DNA from: Thoreauomyces humboldtii
Taxonomy: Eukaryota > Chytridiomycota > Chytridiomycetes > Spizellomycetales > Powellomycetaceae
NCBI GenBank assembly: GCA_027596035.1
Contig: JADGJA010000228.1
Span: 1-29,012, forward strand
Direction of reading: 5' to 3'
DNA: 29,012 nucleotides
Numbering within the stretch: position 1 is the first letter of the stretch; the number at the start of each line of letters is the position of its first letter. Shown in pieces: positions 19,144-29,012 of this stretch. The notes under the pieces are model-generated. The model searched no databases. It saw only the letters and a list, made by a program, of their open reading frames with translations, and had not been told where the DNA came from. The position numbers were made by a program, and so were the translations under genes.

Positions 19144-21053
19144 ATGACGGCTTCGTTGCGGCGATGGCGCTCAGCTGAGGGCATCCTCTCAAGAGACTCT
19201 CACGACAGCAAGGACAAGCCCATCCGACGACGTGCATGTTTTTACTTCAGCGATCGCAACACTCGGCAAGCGACAGTGCGCACCGTCATCTTTGCTGTCG
19301 TTTTGTGATTACTCTTTATTGCAATCAGGAGAACACACCTGTACAGAGCCAGTCAAAGGTAGACTCCGCTTGACAGTGAGCCGAGCCGAGTGACCACGGT
19401 AGCTTGACTTATGCCGCCTCAGACAGAGCATGTGCAAATCGGACGATATTCCACATGAATGCGTGGGAACAATCGAACGAATCAGAGAATTAACGAAGCC
19501 CGCTCGCCGAACGCCTCGCATCTGGGACTGGCACAACGTGGTTCCTCGTTCTCGCCTCTTTCGCTCCCTCATGGAAGAAAGGTACACGATCGCAGGAGAT
19601 GAGAAGGAATCGTGCCTTCGGTTCATCGGTCCAGAGCACATCGGAGTTCCCTCCCTTCAGCAGTTCGATGAAATCATCACACAGGTACAGAACGACCTTT
19701 ACCCTTTCGTTGCAACTCCGAAGAGTCGTTTCCCTTCTGCGCCGTCCCTTCTACAGTCCTACTCCGGTCGAGGCATCGTCATGACCACTGGAAACAAGCA
19801 CACTCGGTTCGCTCTCAACACCATCAGGATGGTCCGGTCCCTCGATTGCAATCTTCCTATCCAGATCTTTTACGCAAACAACCTCGATTTGAACAAAGTG
19901 CATCGCGACGAGCTCGCCTCACGCCCCAACGTTGAGCTCGTGGACATGTCGAAACACATCGACATATATGCTGCGTGGCCAGGGGAAGCCCTCGCTCATC
20001 TCGGCTGGGCGATGAAATCTTTCTCGATGCTGGCTTCCCGATTCCAGGAGATCATTCTTCTCGACGCGGATGTCATGTTCTTGCAAAACCCCGAAGTCAT
20101 GTTCGAATATTCACTCTACGAGGATGCCGGCATCTTGCTCTTTAGAGATCGAACCCTTTTCCCCGGAAACGTACTCCATGTGTTCCTGAGCGAGTTGATG
20201 GAGGGAGCACCGCCGAGTGACTATTACCACGCGCAGGGACGAGCGAGCAGGTGGCTGTCAACGCATGAAGGAGAATCGGGTGTCATCGTCATGGACAAGC
20301 ACCGCAACTTTCATTCTCTTCTTATGGCTTGCAAGATGAACTCGGGACCCTATCAGCGAGACATGTACAGCATTGTTCTGGGTAGGTTTGAGTCAACCTT
20401 CGTGTACACGAGAGATGAGCGTACCTTGTCTGATGCCCAACTTTCTAGGCGACAAGGAGTCTTACTGGATGGCGCAGGAGATCCTCGATCTTCCCTACAA
20501 ATGGGCACCAGGAGCAGGTGGTTCGATTGGCTACCTAGAGCATCACCCCACCGACTCGAACATCATCAAGATCTGCGGTCAGCTCTACCATCCTGATCCC
20601 GACTTTCGTCCGCTCTGGGCCAACGGCGGTATGCTCAGCAACAAGCGAGATCCCAAAGGAGAAGCCATCGTCGAGTTCACCCACTGGGCAACCGACAAGA
20701 CCTACGAGGACGTTGCATGGGATTGGGAGAAGGCCGACAAACCCTTTTGCATGCATCGCAGAAAGGACAGAAAGGGGAAGGACTGGGACGCGCTGTCAAG
20801 AGAGGACTTGAACACTATCGACAGGGCTCTGAAGGACTGGAAGGAGATCGTGCACTTTCAGAGCGGAAATGACAAGGAGGGTAGTGGGAAGATCAAGGTG
20901 GACGTGGACTGGGTCGCAAAGACGATGGTCGCGGAAGATGCCGTCAAACGTCAGCCGAAGGATCTCAAGGATGGGAAGGGGGCTTTCGATAGCGGCGGCG
21001 CCGGCCTGCGAGCTCGGGGCGGCCCGGTCATACCGCAGATGCATGGTGCTTGA
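19144..21053 (+). CDS. GT71 alpha-1,3-mannosyltransferase (MNN1 family), in-frame TGA in anchor
   Basis: Predicted exons are 19144-19358, 19423-20381 and 20449-21053 (592 codons before the stop). The catalytic part shows IVMTTGNKHTRFALNTIRMV, LPIQIFYANN, HLGWAMKSFSMLASRFQEII, the metal-binding LLDADVMFLQNP (D286, D288), GILLFRDRTLFPG and ESGVIVMDKHRN, all typical of the MNN1 family, which adds terminal alpha-1,3-mannose in the Golgi. Family members are type II membrane proteins. Here a basic cytosolic tail precedes the hydrophobic segment TVRTVIFAVVL-LLFIAIRR, but codon 55 within it is TGA (19306-19308). The frame continues correctly across it and the next intron. Either the TGA is an error or a disabling mutation, or a 53-nt intron (19276-19328) removes it together with the anchor; the downstream ATG at 19430 would give a soluble protein. 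The C-terminal tail is low-complexity. Confidence 0.88.
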
Positions 21054-21093
21054 GTCGAAGCTGAGCATACTGTTACTTGCAATGAATCTTTTG

Positions 21094-21099
21094 AATAAA
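21094..21099 (+). terminator. Polyadenylation signal AATAAA of the GT71 gene
   Basis: AATAAA lies 40 bp after the mannosyltransferase stop codon, the same spacing as at RPL11. Confidence 0.6.
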
Positions 21100-21413
21100 A
21101 CTTATCTACCTACTTGTGGTTACCGTGCCCCCCGGACGTCAGCGAGAAACCGAGCACGGTAATTTCCGTACGGCAAGGTTGCCCCAGACTTGATGCTCTT
21201 CACGTCTCCTTGCCTTGATTGAGTGGAGGCTCACGCTTCGAAGCTCCAGCTCGGGCTGAAGTTCGTCATCTCGAAGCCACCTTGAAGGCCTTGAAGCTTG
21301 AGAGTCCTGCGCTGTCGACTTCGACCATTGCACTTTGGGACAATCCCCCCTCAGAATGCCAGCACACTTGGCTTGGACACACTCAATTTCCACACTTTCC
21401 AACTTGGCCCAAG

Positions 21414-23150
21414 ATGTCCTGGCTTCGCAAGCTGCTCGTTCAGCAACAGATACCCCTGGATCCTCACTTTGCAACCACAAAGGGAATCCTCCAGTCCAGT
21501 CTCGATCCAGTGGACAAGTGCGAGGCCCTCCTCGAAGCACTGGAACGGACCGTCCCACCGGAAAGAGCCGAGACCTTTGTGCGTCAAGCCCTCGAAAAGT
21601 ACAACTGCGAGGTGGAAGCTCGAGGACCGGGCGCTGGATTGGACCTGGATGATCCTCCTCCGAGCTCGGTCCAAGTCCACCCCGTCGTCGCTGCTCAGAC
21701 GAGGAAAAAGTCTCTGAACGTCAATGCTCAGGCCTTCAACCTGGCGGCTCCCGAGTTCACTCCGGCATCGTACGTCGCGGAAGACCCCGACGAACGTGGG
21801 GACGATCTTTATCTGGAGTATGAGGAGGAGGAGGGGTACAACACGTTTGCTCCAGAGTCGGTCCTTCAGTCCGTGTTCCTGGACATGTCGATGGAGGAAA
21901 TCAGCAATCTTCTTGATGCCAACGGATGGAACGTGGAGAAGACGCTGGAGGCCATCCTAAAACCGCCTCCAGCTACACTCGAAGCTGTGGCTGCCCCCTA
22001 CGTTCCGTATACCCCTGCCGATGGAAGAACAGTGTGTCGGCATTTTCTGGCTGGGGAGTGCTTGCGTTCGGATTGTTGGTGAGAAAACAACTAGCTACTT
22101 GCGGGCAATGGCGTTGTCCCTGTGGACTGAAGGAAGATGCTTTTAGGTTCTCTCATGATCCGGAAGCGTTGGTCTGTAAGGTGGGTGAAAGAATGCAAGA
22201 GTTTCCCTCACGCCACGGACAGCAAGGCTCATTGATAATCGCAGTTTTGGCTATCTGGAGGCTGCGTGAAAGGAGACAGCTGTCCTTTTACACATGGAGG
22301 GGGACTGTTAGCAAGCCGAGCGAGCACAACATATTCTCCACCCGCCACTCCACCGGCACCACGAGGATACCAACCACCTGCCGTCGATGACTTCCCCGCG
22401 CTGGGACCTGCCAAGCCGCCATCTGCTCCAAAGCTTGACTTCTGGGGACCCACTAAGGCGTTCGTGGACGTTGCCAAACAAAAACCACCCACGGCAGTTG
22501 CTCAAACTTCCGCCTACACAGCTCCAAAGGTCCCTCATCGCCGGTCGACGAGGCTGGTCGAGACCAAGTGGGTTGCGACGGGAGATACACTGGCAGCCAC
22601 TTATGCGCGCCATCGAGGGGACGCCATTTCCGCTGCGATACAGCGGAATAAGCTCTTTCAAAGGTTCGACCTTAGCATCAATCGTTGCAGAGGGCACGCT
22701 CGAAATGCTTACGACCGTTTATCGTTTTGCGTTTCCAGAGCCACGGAAGCGTACCTCGCAGGAAACAAAGCGGCTGCCAAAGCCTTCTCCCTCGGCGCCC
22801 ACCGTCTCAACGAGCGCGTCCAGGAGCTCCACCGGCAGGCCGGACAACGCATCTTCGAGACCCGCAACAGCAGCACCGCCTCCCACCCTTCGGAAGGCAC
22901 CCGCACCGTGGACCTCCACGGTCTCCACCCGGACGAGAGCGTCGAGATGCTCCAATCCCAGCTGGCGAAACTGAAGCGCGAGAACTTTTCGGGAAGGGTC
23001 GTCATCGTCACGGGCACCGGACATCACAGTCGTGGTCAGAAGGCCAAAGTCCTTCCTGCCATAAGAGAGTTCCTCCATAAGGCTGGTTTGAGGGCGGAGG
23101 AGGCAACCATGTCGGATAGCAGGGGTGGCATGTTCGTTTTACAAACATGA
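21414..23150 (+). CDS. PAM2-CUE-CCCH-Smr protein (putative Smr-type RNA endonuclease)
   Basis: Predicted exons are 21414-22078, 22147-22180, 22245-22663 and 22739-23150, giving 509 aa. In order: a PAM2-like motif FNLAAPEFTP (about 108-117) that would bind the MLLE domain of poly(A)-binding protein; a CUE/UBA-like domain (PESVLQSVFLDMSMEEISNL, about 147-182); two CCCH zinc fingers (C208-C216-C221-H225 and C232-C240-C246-H250); a Pro-rich linker; a DUF1771 helix (WVATGD to ATEAYLAGNKAAAKAFS); and a C-terminal Smr domain (about 428-509) with TVDLHG and TGTGHHSRG. Smr domains of this group cleave mRNA in no-go decay, and CUE domains bind ubiquitin. A role at stalled ribosomes is inference. The last intron (22664-22738, 75 nt) is in-frame, with donor GTTCGA; splicing restores the DUF1771 alignment. 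The start is the first ATG; the frame is open upstream without another ATG. Confidence 0.92.
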
Positions 23151-23467
23151 CATATCACACAAGGAACGTTTCGATCGTTGTTGTGGCTGGCTTCACACTG
23201 GATCATTGATGGCCGGCGTGAATCGTCCGTTTCGACTTTGTGTCGGCACCGTAGCGAAACGGCGTGATGCTGGTAACTATTCATGTTCCCCATACCGTAG
23301 TTGTGTTCCGCCAGTTTGGCACGCGTGCATAATCGGTTGCATGAATCGACAAGCCACCCAGCTTTATGACGATGCTCTCTTGAGCACAACGTCACAATCT
23401 TCTGTCTGACGGTCCTCGTCGGCGGAAATCAGCATCGCGAACAATTATAGAAAGAAACACGACGGCA
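23151..23467. other. Intergenic region before acetate kinase
   Basis: No gene or repeat is recognised in these 317 bp, which should include the acetate kinase promoter. Confidence 0.5.
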
Positions 23468-25014
23468 ATGTCCCGAGTACTAGTCATCAATGCTGGAAGG
23501 TGAGCAGGAACCTTCAAGGTTATTGCAGTCGTTCGGAGGTCCAGTCGGACAACCTTGCCAAAATCTTACTGGTTCCTCAGCTCCACCATCAAGTTCCGCC
23601 TGTATGAAGGAGACCAGTCCGAGAGAAAGCTCATCGCTAAGGGTTCAGCATCGCAACTCGGAGCCGACTCCTCGCCTCTCAGCATCCAAACTTTTGCCGT
23701 CAAAGGATCGAAGCATGCGGTCAAAGAGCAGAAGCTCGATGGCGAATGCAAGGACGACACATCGCACGCTGCCGCCTTCAGCGAGCTGATCAAGCTCCTT
23801 GACAGTGTAAAGGGACTCTTGGACGGGATAGAGATCGTGGGACATCGTATCGTGCACGGTGGACCAAAATACGCGGCGCCGTTGCGCCTGACCACGGACA
23901 CGATATCGGCGCTCGACGAGCTCTCGGATCTGGCGCCCCTTCATAACCACCCTAGCATCGTTCTCATCAAAACTGCCATCGACCTGCCTTCGCTGAAGGA
24001 TGCCGCGCATGTCGCTGTTTTTGATACGCACTTTCATCGCACGCTGGAGGAAAAGGTCTGGCGGTATGCTCTACCGTACGATGCGTGCGAGGCCAGCGGT
24101 TTGCGTCGATACGGGTAAGTCGCTTTCCTGGCAGCCTCGTGATTCCTCGAACGTGCCCGATGACCATCCGCCTTTTCGCTTTGGCAGGTTTCACGGCACA
24201 TCCCACGCGTACGTCGCCCGCCTCGCGTCCGAAAAGATCGGAAAGCCTCTGGACAAGCTCAACCTCATCACGCTTCACCTCGGGAACGGCGCGAGCGCCT
24301 GTGCGATCAAGCAGGGAAAGAGTTACGATACGTCCATGGGTTTCACCCCTCTGGAGGGTCTCATGATGGGCACCCGATCAGGAGACATCGACCCAAGCGC
24401 CCCGTATCACATCGCCCACCCGTCCTTCGAACTCACGGACACGACGCCTGCCGTACCATCCGCTCCGAAGGGCCCGAAGATCACCAAAGTCGAAGACATC
24501 CTCAACCACCAGAGCGGCCTGCGTGGCATCTGCGGGGAGAGCGATGTGCAGAAGGTCGTCGAGATGGCGAGACCAGGTAACGACGTTTCGGACGAGAAGC
24601 GACGCCGCGCTCAGCTAGCCTTGGACATGTTTTGTGTAAGTTTGATAACGGCGTTTCCGGTATGTTTCGATGGAGAGGTCAGCTAATCCTAGGCAACATC
24701 TCCAGTATCGGGTCCAAAAGTACGTTGGGTCGTACCACGTCGCAGTTGGAGGGGCTGATGCCATCGTCTTCACGGGAGGAATCGGCGAGCACTCGGTGGA
24801 GGTCCGCGAACAGGTCTGCGAAGCGCTAAAGTGCATCGGGGTCGATCTCGACTCGGACAAGAACAAGAAATGTGACTTGAGTAAGACTAACGTGGTGGAA
24901 ATCGGTACCTCCAAAGGCAAACTCAGGGTCTTTACGGTGGCTACCGATGAAGAAGGAGAGATCGCACGCATTTCGTCCGAGTTCCTGGCGGAGGATAAGG
25001 GATCCAGGGCATGA
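23468..25014 (+). CDS. Acetate kinase
   Basis: Predicted exons are 23468-23499, 23581-24114, 24188-24635 and 24706-25014, giving 440 aa; introns are 70-81 nt. The enzyme interconverts acetate + ATP and acetyl phosphate + ADP. The N-terminal phosphate-binding signature VLVINAGSSTIKF is split by the first intron. Other family signatures are [53 protein letters not shown] and FTGGIGEHS. The introns are spliceosomal, so this is a resident eukaryotic gene. Acetate kinase is patchily distributed in eukaryotes; in fungi it is thought to work with phosphoketolase (Xfp), which is not in this window. The protein is slightly longer than the usual bacterial form (about 400 aa), with extra length near residues 30-75. 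Confidence 0.97.
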
Positions 25015-25182
25015 GGAAGACAGGTTCCCCGTAATCACATCACGCGTAAACACATCCGATAGAATAGGTATGGACGCAGCATGAATCCCGCGTTCACATT
25101 TTGGAGCGGAAGGTTTCCAGTACAAAATCTCGGCGTGCGCATACGCAACCCCGATATGACAAGGCCACAGAAGTGTAATCCC

Positions 25183-26379
25183 TCACGAGGTCTCCTCGGG
25201 AGTTTCCGTTTCATCAGCTGGCGCCTTCCAATCAGGGATCTGTAGACAAGAGCAGACAAGTCTTTATCAGTACGGGATACATTATTAGCAAAAGCAATCT
25301 TGTGCACACGTACATCCACCATGCACGCTTCCAGCGGAACTACCAGTGCGTCGTCAGGCATGATCTGTCAAAGCCGACTAGTCAGCAAGGATCCTTTGCT
25401 GACTTCCTCGGCAACCGAACACTTCCTTACATCAAAGTACTTGATCATATACAACGTCCTAGCATATAGACTCGTGTCGACCTCAAATTCTTGAAAGATT
25501 TCGCGGTGATGGAACCAAGCGTGGGCAAATATCCGGTACAGTCTGCGCGTGATGTTGGCAAAGTGTTTGATGGAGGGCTCCGGTATCGTTATCCTGAGGC
25601 GAGTTCGTATGGTCAGTGTCATTTTCAGCATCGGCTATACGAGAGCCGGCGCGACCTGCTGAAGAAGGCCTTCTGACTGTTAAGCAACGCTGTTGCGCTG
25701 TCCAAGGTATGCACAATGTAATCTAATGCGGGACACTGGCAACCGGATCATCGAATCAGCTTCCACTGACGCACTGAATTTCGTACAGAACTCGTAGTAT
25801 CGTCTTACTTGCTGCGGATTCGCGTGACCAGCACACAGGTACAGCCATTCGTGCGCCTTCATCTCTGGACACGAGACGGCCGTGCACTCTGGTTCCAGCA
25901 TGACAACGAGGTTATTGAGTTCCAAGCAGATTTGCCTTGACAACCAAATTCCGTGCATCAGTCAAGAGCCTTTCGCTTGCCCGGTTTCGGACATCCATGC
26001 GGGCGCCAGTACCTCAAGTGCTCATATCGCCAAAGGTCGCGATCTTGAGATTCTGGGACCTCCACAATGTCTTTGATGGCTGATGGGTCCTTTCGAATCA
26101 ACCCCTGGATGTACTGCTGCGCTAGGAAAGTCGACTCGATCTTATCCAGTGGTGTGAGAGGCCACTGCGACCAGTCCTACGGGTTGAGCGGTCAGGCTTC
26201 TGCCCATTCGTCGCAGTAGAGCGCGAGCGGACGTTGAAGAGCCCCACTACCTCCTGTCTGATCCCGGGTCGATTCCTCCATAGGGGTAATGGCGATGCAG
26301 GTGGGCTAGGTTCCGTGGTTGCCGGTGCTGGTGTTGGTGCTGGTGCGTCGGGTTTGGTATGCTTCTTTGTGTCTGCCAT
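25183..26379 (-). CDS. MOB4: MOB-family protein, MOB4/phocein type (STRIPAK subunit)
   Basis: Predicted exons are 26379-26251, 26176-26013, 25935-25809, 25735-25656, 25593-25431, 25364-25314 and 25239-25183, giving 256 aa. A Pro/Ala-rich N-terminus leads into DWSQWPLTPLDK and LWRYEHLRQICLELNNLVV. The zinc-site segments are ECTAVSCPEM and RRLYRIFAHAWFHHREIF; HTLDSATALLNS and ALVVPLEA are also conserved. Detailed similarity is to phocein rather than MOB1, which in fungi (Neurospora MOB-3) is part of STRIPAK and controls cell fusion and development. Introns are 62-77 nt; one acceptor is AAG (25936) and one donor is GTCGCG (25655), both non-consensus. It is divergent from ELP6 across a 156-bp shared promoter region. 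Confidence 0.93.
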
Positions 26380-26535
26380 CTTGACTGAAAATGCTAATAC
26401 GAGGACAAGCTCGCGAGCAACGCGAACGGCGACGAGTTTTGGACTTTTTGCCGTTCCCCATTACCGGTACCTTTGCCGAAGTAAGCTCACGACAAGCGAC
26501 TGCAACCCAGGTCGCTCCGGGCCAAGACTTTTGCG

Positions 26536-27518
26536 ATGACTTTCTCAGCCGTTGATGCCGTTCTCCACTGGCCCCTTCCCAACGCGCCGACTTCAGCAGC
26601 AGTTTCCGGGTCTGCGGGTAAAAGCATACTCATTACCGACCAGGTCCGTGCGGAAGGCGGGTTCCTCTTGCACCACTTCATACACAGACACCTTCGGGCC
26701 GTCGAAGAGTGGACCGTTGTAGTGGTTGGCATAGCTCAGGCTTGGGAGCATTATGTTCAGATTGGCAAGAAATTGGTAAGAATGGTTGTTGAATTGCGTG
26801 TCTTAGGATAACCATCAGCTGAGAGGTCTTCATCAATGAAGGGAATTAATCTGGCTCTGTTCCAAACAAAAGGCAACCTGATCTTCCTGGATGGACTGAA
26901 ACATCTTTCCCACGGGACGGGTCCTTTCGCCAATAGCCCCGACTCAACGACCGCCCCACTACGAACACTGTTTGACGCCATTCTTACCGTAACCGATCGT
27001 CCTGCTACGAAGCCTGGATCACAGCGAAGGATTTGTTTGGTAGTCGACGATCTTTCCGCCCTCGCGCACTGCGGAACCGACCCCCATGACATCCTTGCAT
27101 TCACCGCAAGCTGTCGAGCCATGATTCAGCAGGTAGGACTTGGCGAACTTGTGCATCGAAAATACGGGCTGACAGGCGGTGCTGTACAGACACATGGGTG
27201 CTTAGTTGCCCTCTATCACGACGACACAGGAAAGCAGGACGGGCTTTGCAGGAGTCTGGAACATACTGTTGACTACGCTCTTCATGTGCGGGCTTTGGAA
27301 AGCGGTGCGACTCAAGGGGTGGATGGACAGGTGCGGCATACGGTGCTTGTGAGGCGCTGTGCTTCATGACAGCTCACCGTCTGCTGTAGATCTCTTTTAT
27401 TCGAGGTCCATTGCTTCGTGAAGAAAGCGAAGGCTTCGCGCCGGAAGTCCTGCACTACCAGATCACGGACGCGCAGGTCAACTTCTTCAAGAAGGGTTTC
27501 TCGAAGGGGCTCCTCTAG
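26536..27518 (+). CDS. ELP6: Elongator complex subunit 6
   Basis: Predicted exons are 26536-26775, 26824-27132, 27190-27330 and 27390-27518, giving 272 aa, the normal size. The RecA-like fold is visible as SILITDQVRAEGGFLLHHFI, then WTVVVVGIAQAWEHYVQIGK, NLIFLDGL, RICLVVDDLSAL, and CLVALYHDD. The end YQITDAQVNFFKKGFSKGLL matches the ELP6 C-terminus (YKIQDKSVSFFAKG in human). ELP6 forms the Elp4-5-6 ring of Elongator, which modifies wobble uridines in tRNA anticodons. As usual for ELP6, there is no Walker A motif. The second exon's acceptor (ctgag) is the least certain, because it leaves a short extra RSSSMK before GINL. Introns are 48-59 nt. Confidence 0.93.
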
Positions 27519-28051
27519 TTGATCCGTCGACGCTTCCCTCCTTGCCAGGCGGCAAACCTTCGTTGGAATCAACCACCAAGCCGGCATCTATGCTAGCGCG
27601 GAGCTTGGTTCAATCCGCAGGAATACCTTCAGCCCTGAATTCACTGGGAGATGCTGCGCTAGCCGCAGATTCATGCACAGTATACAGTGATCGTTGTGTT
27701 CACGCCAGCGATTCTCTGCCTCCGCTAGTGCAGGTTGCCCAACAAGGCGTATCATTATGAGCTCACGATGTAAAGTTCGCGATTTGGCTCGACTTTCTCT
27801 GCTGCTGGATTGCAAGTTAGCATCTTGCACGATTAGCATGTTCCGGCTCTACGGTGGTCTAGCATATCCTAATCTTGAGACTGGGATACGAGTTAGCCCG
27901 CCTGACTTATCACTACTAAGTGCTTTTGCGACCAATGGCACTGTCCTTGTATTGGGAAACAAGCGGACTCCTCACTACCGGTTTTGGGCCGTTTGTCATG
28001 GGTTTTCGGCTGTGTTCGGCCACCCCGTATGTTGCTGTCTAATGGCGCTCC
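27519..28051. other. Intergenic region, no recognised gene
   Basis: No coding, RNA-gene or repeat signal was found between ELP6 and the DUF1348 gene. I looked for tRNA A/B boxes around 27860-27900, which superficially resemble a tRNA D-arm, but found no TTCRANY loop. Confidence 0.5.
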
Positions 28052-28059
28052 TATAAAAG
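28052..28059 (+). promoter_or_regulatory. TATA box of the DUF1348 gene
   Basis: A canonical TATAAAAG lies 94 bp upstream of the start codon of the DUF1348-family gene, a sensible spacing for a core promoter with a short leader. Confidence 0.55.
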
Positions 28060-28152
28060 CTCGGGGACTGCGTGGTCTCGCCGCTTCGCATCTGATACAG
28101 AAACCTCACATCCTTCGACGCTGCACCTGACGCGACTCTAACAACCTATTGA

Positions 28153-28836
28153 ATGCCACCCATCATTCCACCGTTCACACTCTCTTCGGCTGTCAAGAAG
28201 GTTCTTACCGCTCAGAACCTTTGGAATACCAAAAATCCGACCAAAATCGCTCAAGCGTACACGCCCGACAGCATGTAAGTCAGTGTCTGTTGCTTTCCGC
28301 GAGGCTCCCTGTTTCAGGCATCCCATGGCATGCCAACAAGTTCCTGCTCCACGCAATCTAACAGCTGGAGAAACCGTGACACCTTTGTCCGCGGTCGACC
28401 GGCCATCGAAAAATTCTTGGAACAAAAGTGGGCAAAGGAGCACGGTTATGTCCTCAGAAAGGAGCTGTTCGCGCACACAGACAACCGCATCGCCGTTCAG
28501 TTCTGGTACGAGTGGAACGATAGGAAGGATCTCACGGGTCAGGTCAGTGGAGCCGAGTGGAAGAGACGGTGAGTCAAGGCTAAGCGTTCTCAACTGTTCA
28601 CACTGTAGTGGTTTCGGGCACATGGCCTGGAGGTGAGGACCATCAACTTCCCTTTGATCAACTTCATGGTGTCTTTCTGACCGCTACGCTTACCAAAACA
28701 GCACTGGACGTTTGATGCTGCCGGTTTGATGCAGGAACGCAGGAGTTCGATCAATGACCTTCCCATCGACGACAAGGACAGATGGTTCGTGGATGGCAAG
28801 ACGGAGCGCGGTCCAGACCCAGAACCCCTAGTTTGA
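28153..28836 (+). CDS. DUF1348 / NTF2-like (SnoaL fold) protein
   Basis: Predicted exons are 28153-28274, 28365-28542, 28609-28632 and 28702-28836, giving 152 aa, the normal family length (about 150). The family pattern is clear: LPPFT-like start (PPIIPPFTL), AYTPDSIWRNRDTFVRGR, FLEQKWAKEHGYVLRKELFA, NRIAVQFWYEW, then WFRAHGLEHWTFDAAGLMQE and SSINDLPIDDKDRWF. These are small single-domain alpha+beta-barrel proteins of the NTF2 superfamily, common in bacteria and fungi; the molecular function is unknown. One microexon is only 24 nt. The first intron's acceptor (atctaacag) has a branch-like CTAAC almost touching the AG. The C-terminal tail (ERGPDPEPLV) extends a little past the conserved core. 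Confidence 0.93.
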
Positions 28837-29012
28837 AAGGTTGCGGTGCGCGACTCCCTTCATCTGTACTGTACAGGTACGTTCCTCGTCCCCGTCGTAG
28901 GTGACGCGTTGAGAGCCTGGCAATCTCATGATGATGATCAGGCACCCCGAGAAGATGCGCAGCAACGTTTCTCGTCCTTTTCCCTCGCGTGCACCTCTGC
29001 ACCTCTCTCGAC
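28837..29012. other. Downstream edge of window
   Basis: No feature is recognised in the last 176 bp. A minus-strand open frame from 29002 overlaps the end of the DUF1348 gene and looks like a shadow. Confidence 0.4.

Overview
This is nuclear DNA of a fungus: compact intron-rich genes on both strands, mostly GT-AG introns of about 45-130 nt, no operons. It holds fungal families (GT71/MNN1 mannosyltransferase, the WD40 family of S. pombe C2A9.03, a STRIPAK phocein) next to UMPH-1/NT5C3 nucleotidase, acetate kinase and a small coiled-coil protein resembling the cilium protein CFAP141. I infer an early-diverging, possibly zoosporic (chytrid-like) fungus, but this is not proven.

Layout. 1-2360: low-complexity and repeat-rich DNA with at most one small minus-strand ORF. 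2365-5244 (+): dynamin-family GTPase. 5504-6513 (-): endonuclease V. 7554-8653 (+): ribosomal protein uL5/RPL11, whose first exon is only the ATG, with a telomere-like box in its promoter. 9317-10507 (-): ZGPAT-type G-patch protein, divergent from the CFAP141-like gene 10728-11247 (+). 11288-13089 (-): eight-exon WD40 protein. 13528-14010: array of duplicated exon-intron units followed by an unidentified (+) gene ending at 15009. 15079-16321 (+): pyrimidine 5'-nucleotidase, convergent with the nine-exon V-ATPase subunit D gene 16424-17822 (-). 17823-19143: no recognised gene. 19144-21053 (+): GT71 mannosyltransferase with an in-frame TGA inside its membrane anchor. 21414-23150 (+): PAM2-CUE-CCCH-Smr protein. 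23468-25014 (+): acetate kinase. 25183-26379 (-): MOB4/phocein, divergent from Elongator subunit ELP6 at 26536-27518 (+). 28153-28836 (+): DUF1348/NTF2-like protein.

The genes are housekeeping functions without a shared pathway: translation and its quality control (RPL11, ELP6, CCCH-Smr), RNA/nucleotide metabolism (ENDOV, NT5C3, G-patch factor), membrane and Golgi functions (dynamin, V-ATPase, GT71), signalling (MOB4) and acetate metabolism. I see no mobile element, CRISPR array, tRNA or rRNA. All exon borders were read by hand from reading frame, splice consensus and family alignment from memory. The 5' ends of the dynamin, WD40, G-patch and unidentified genes are the least certain parts.
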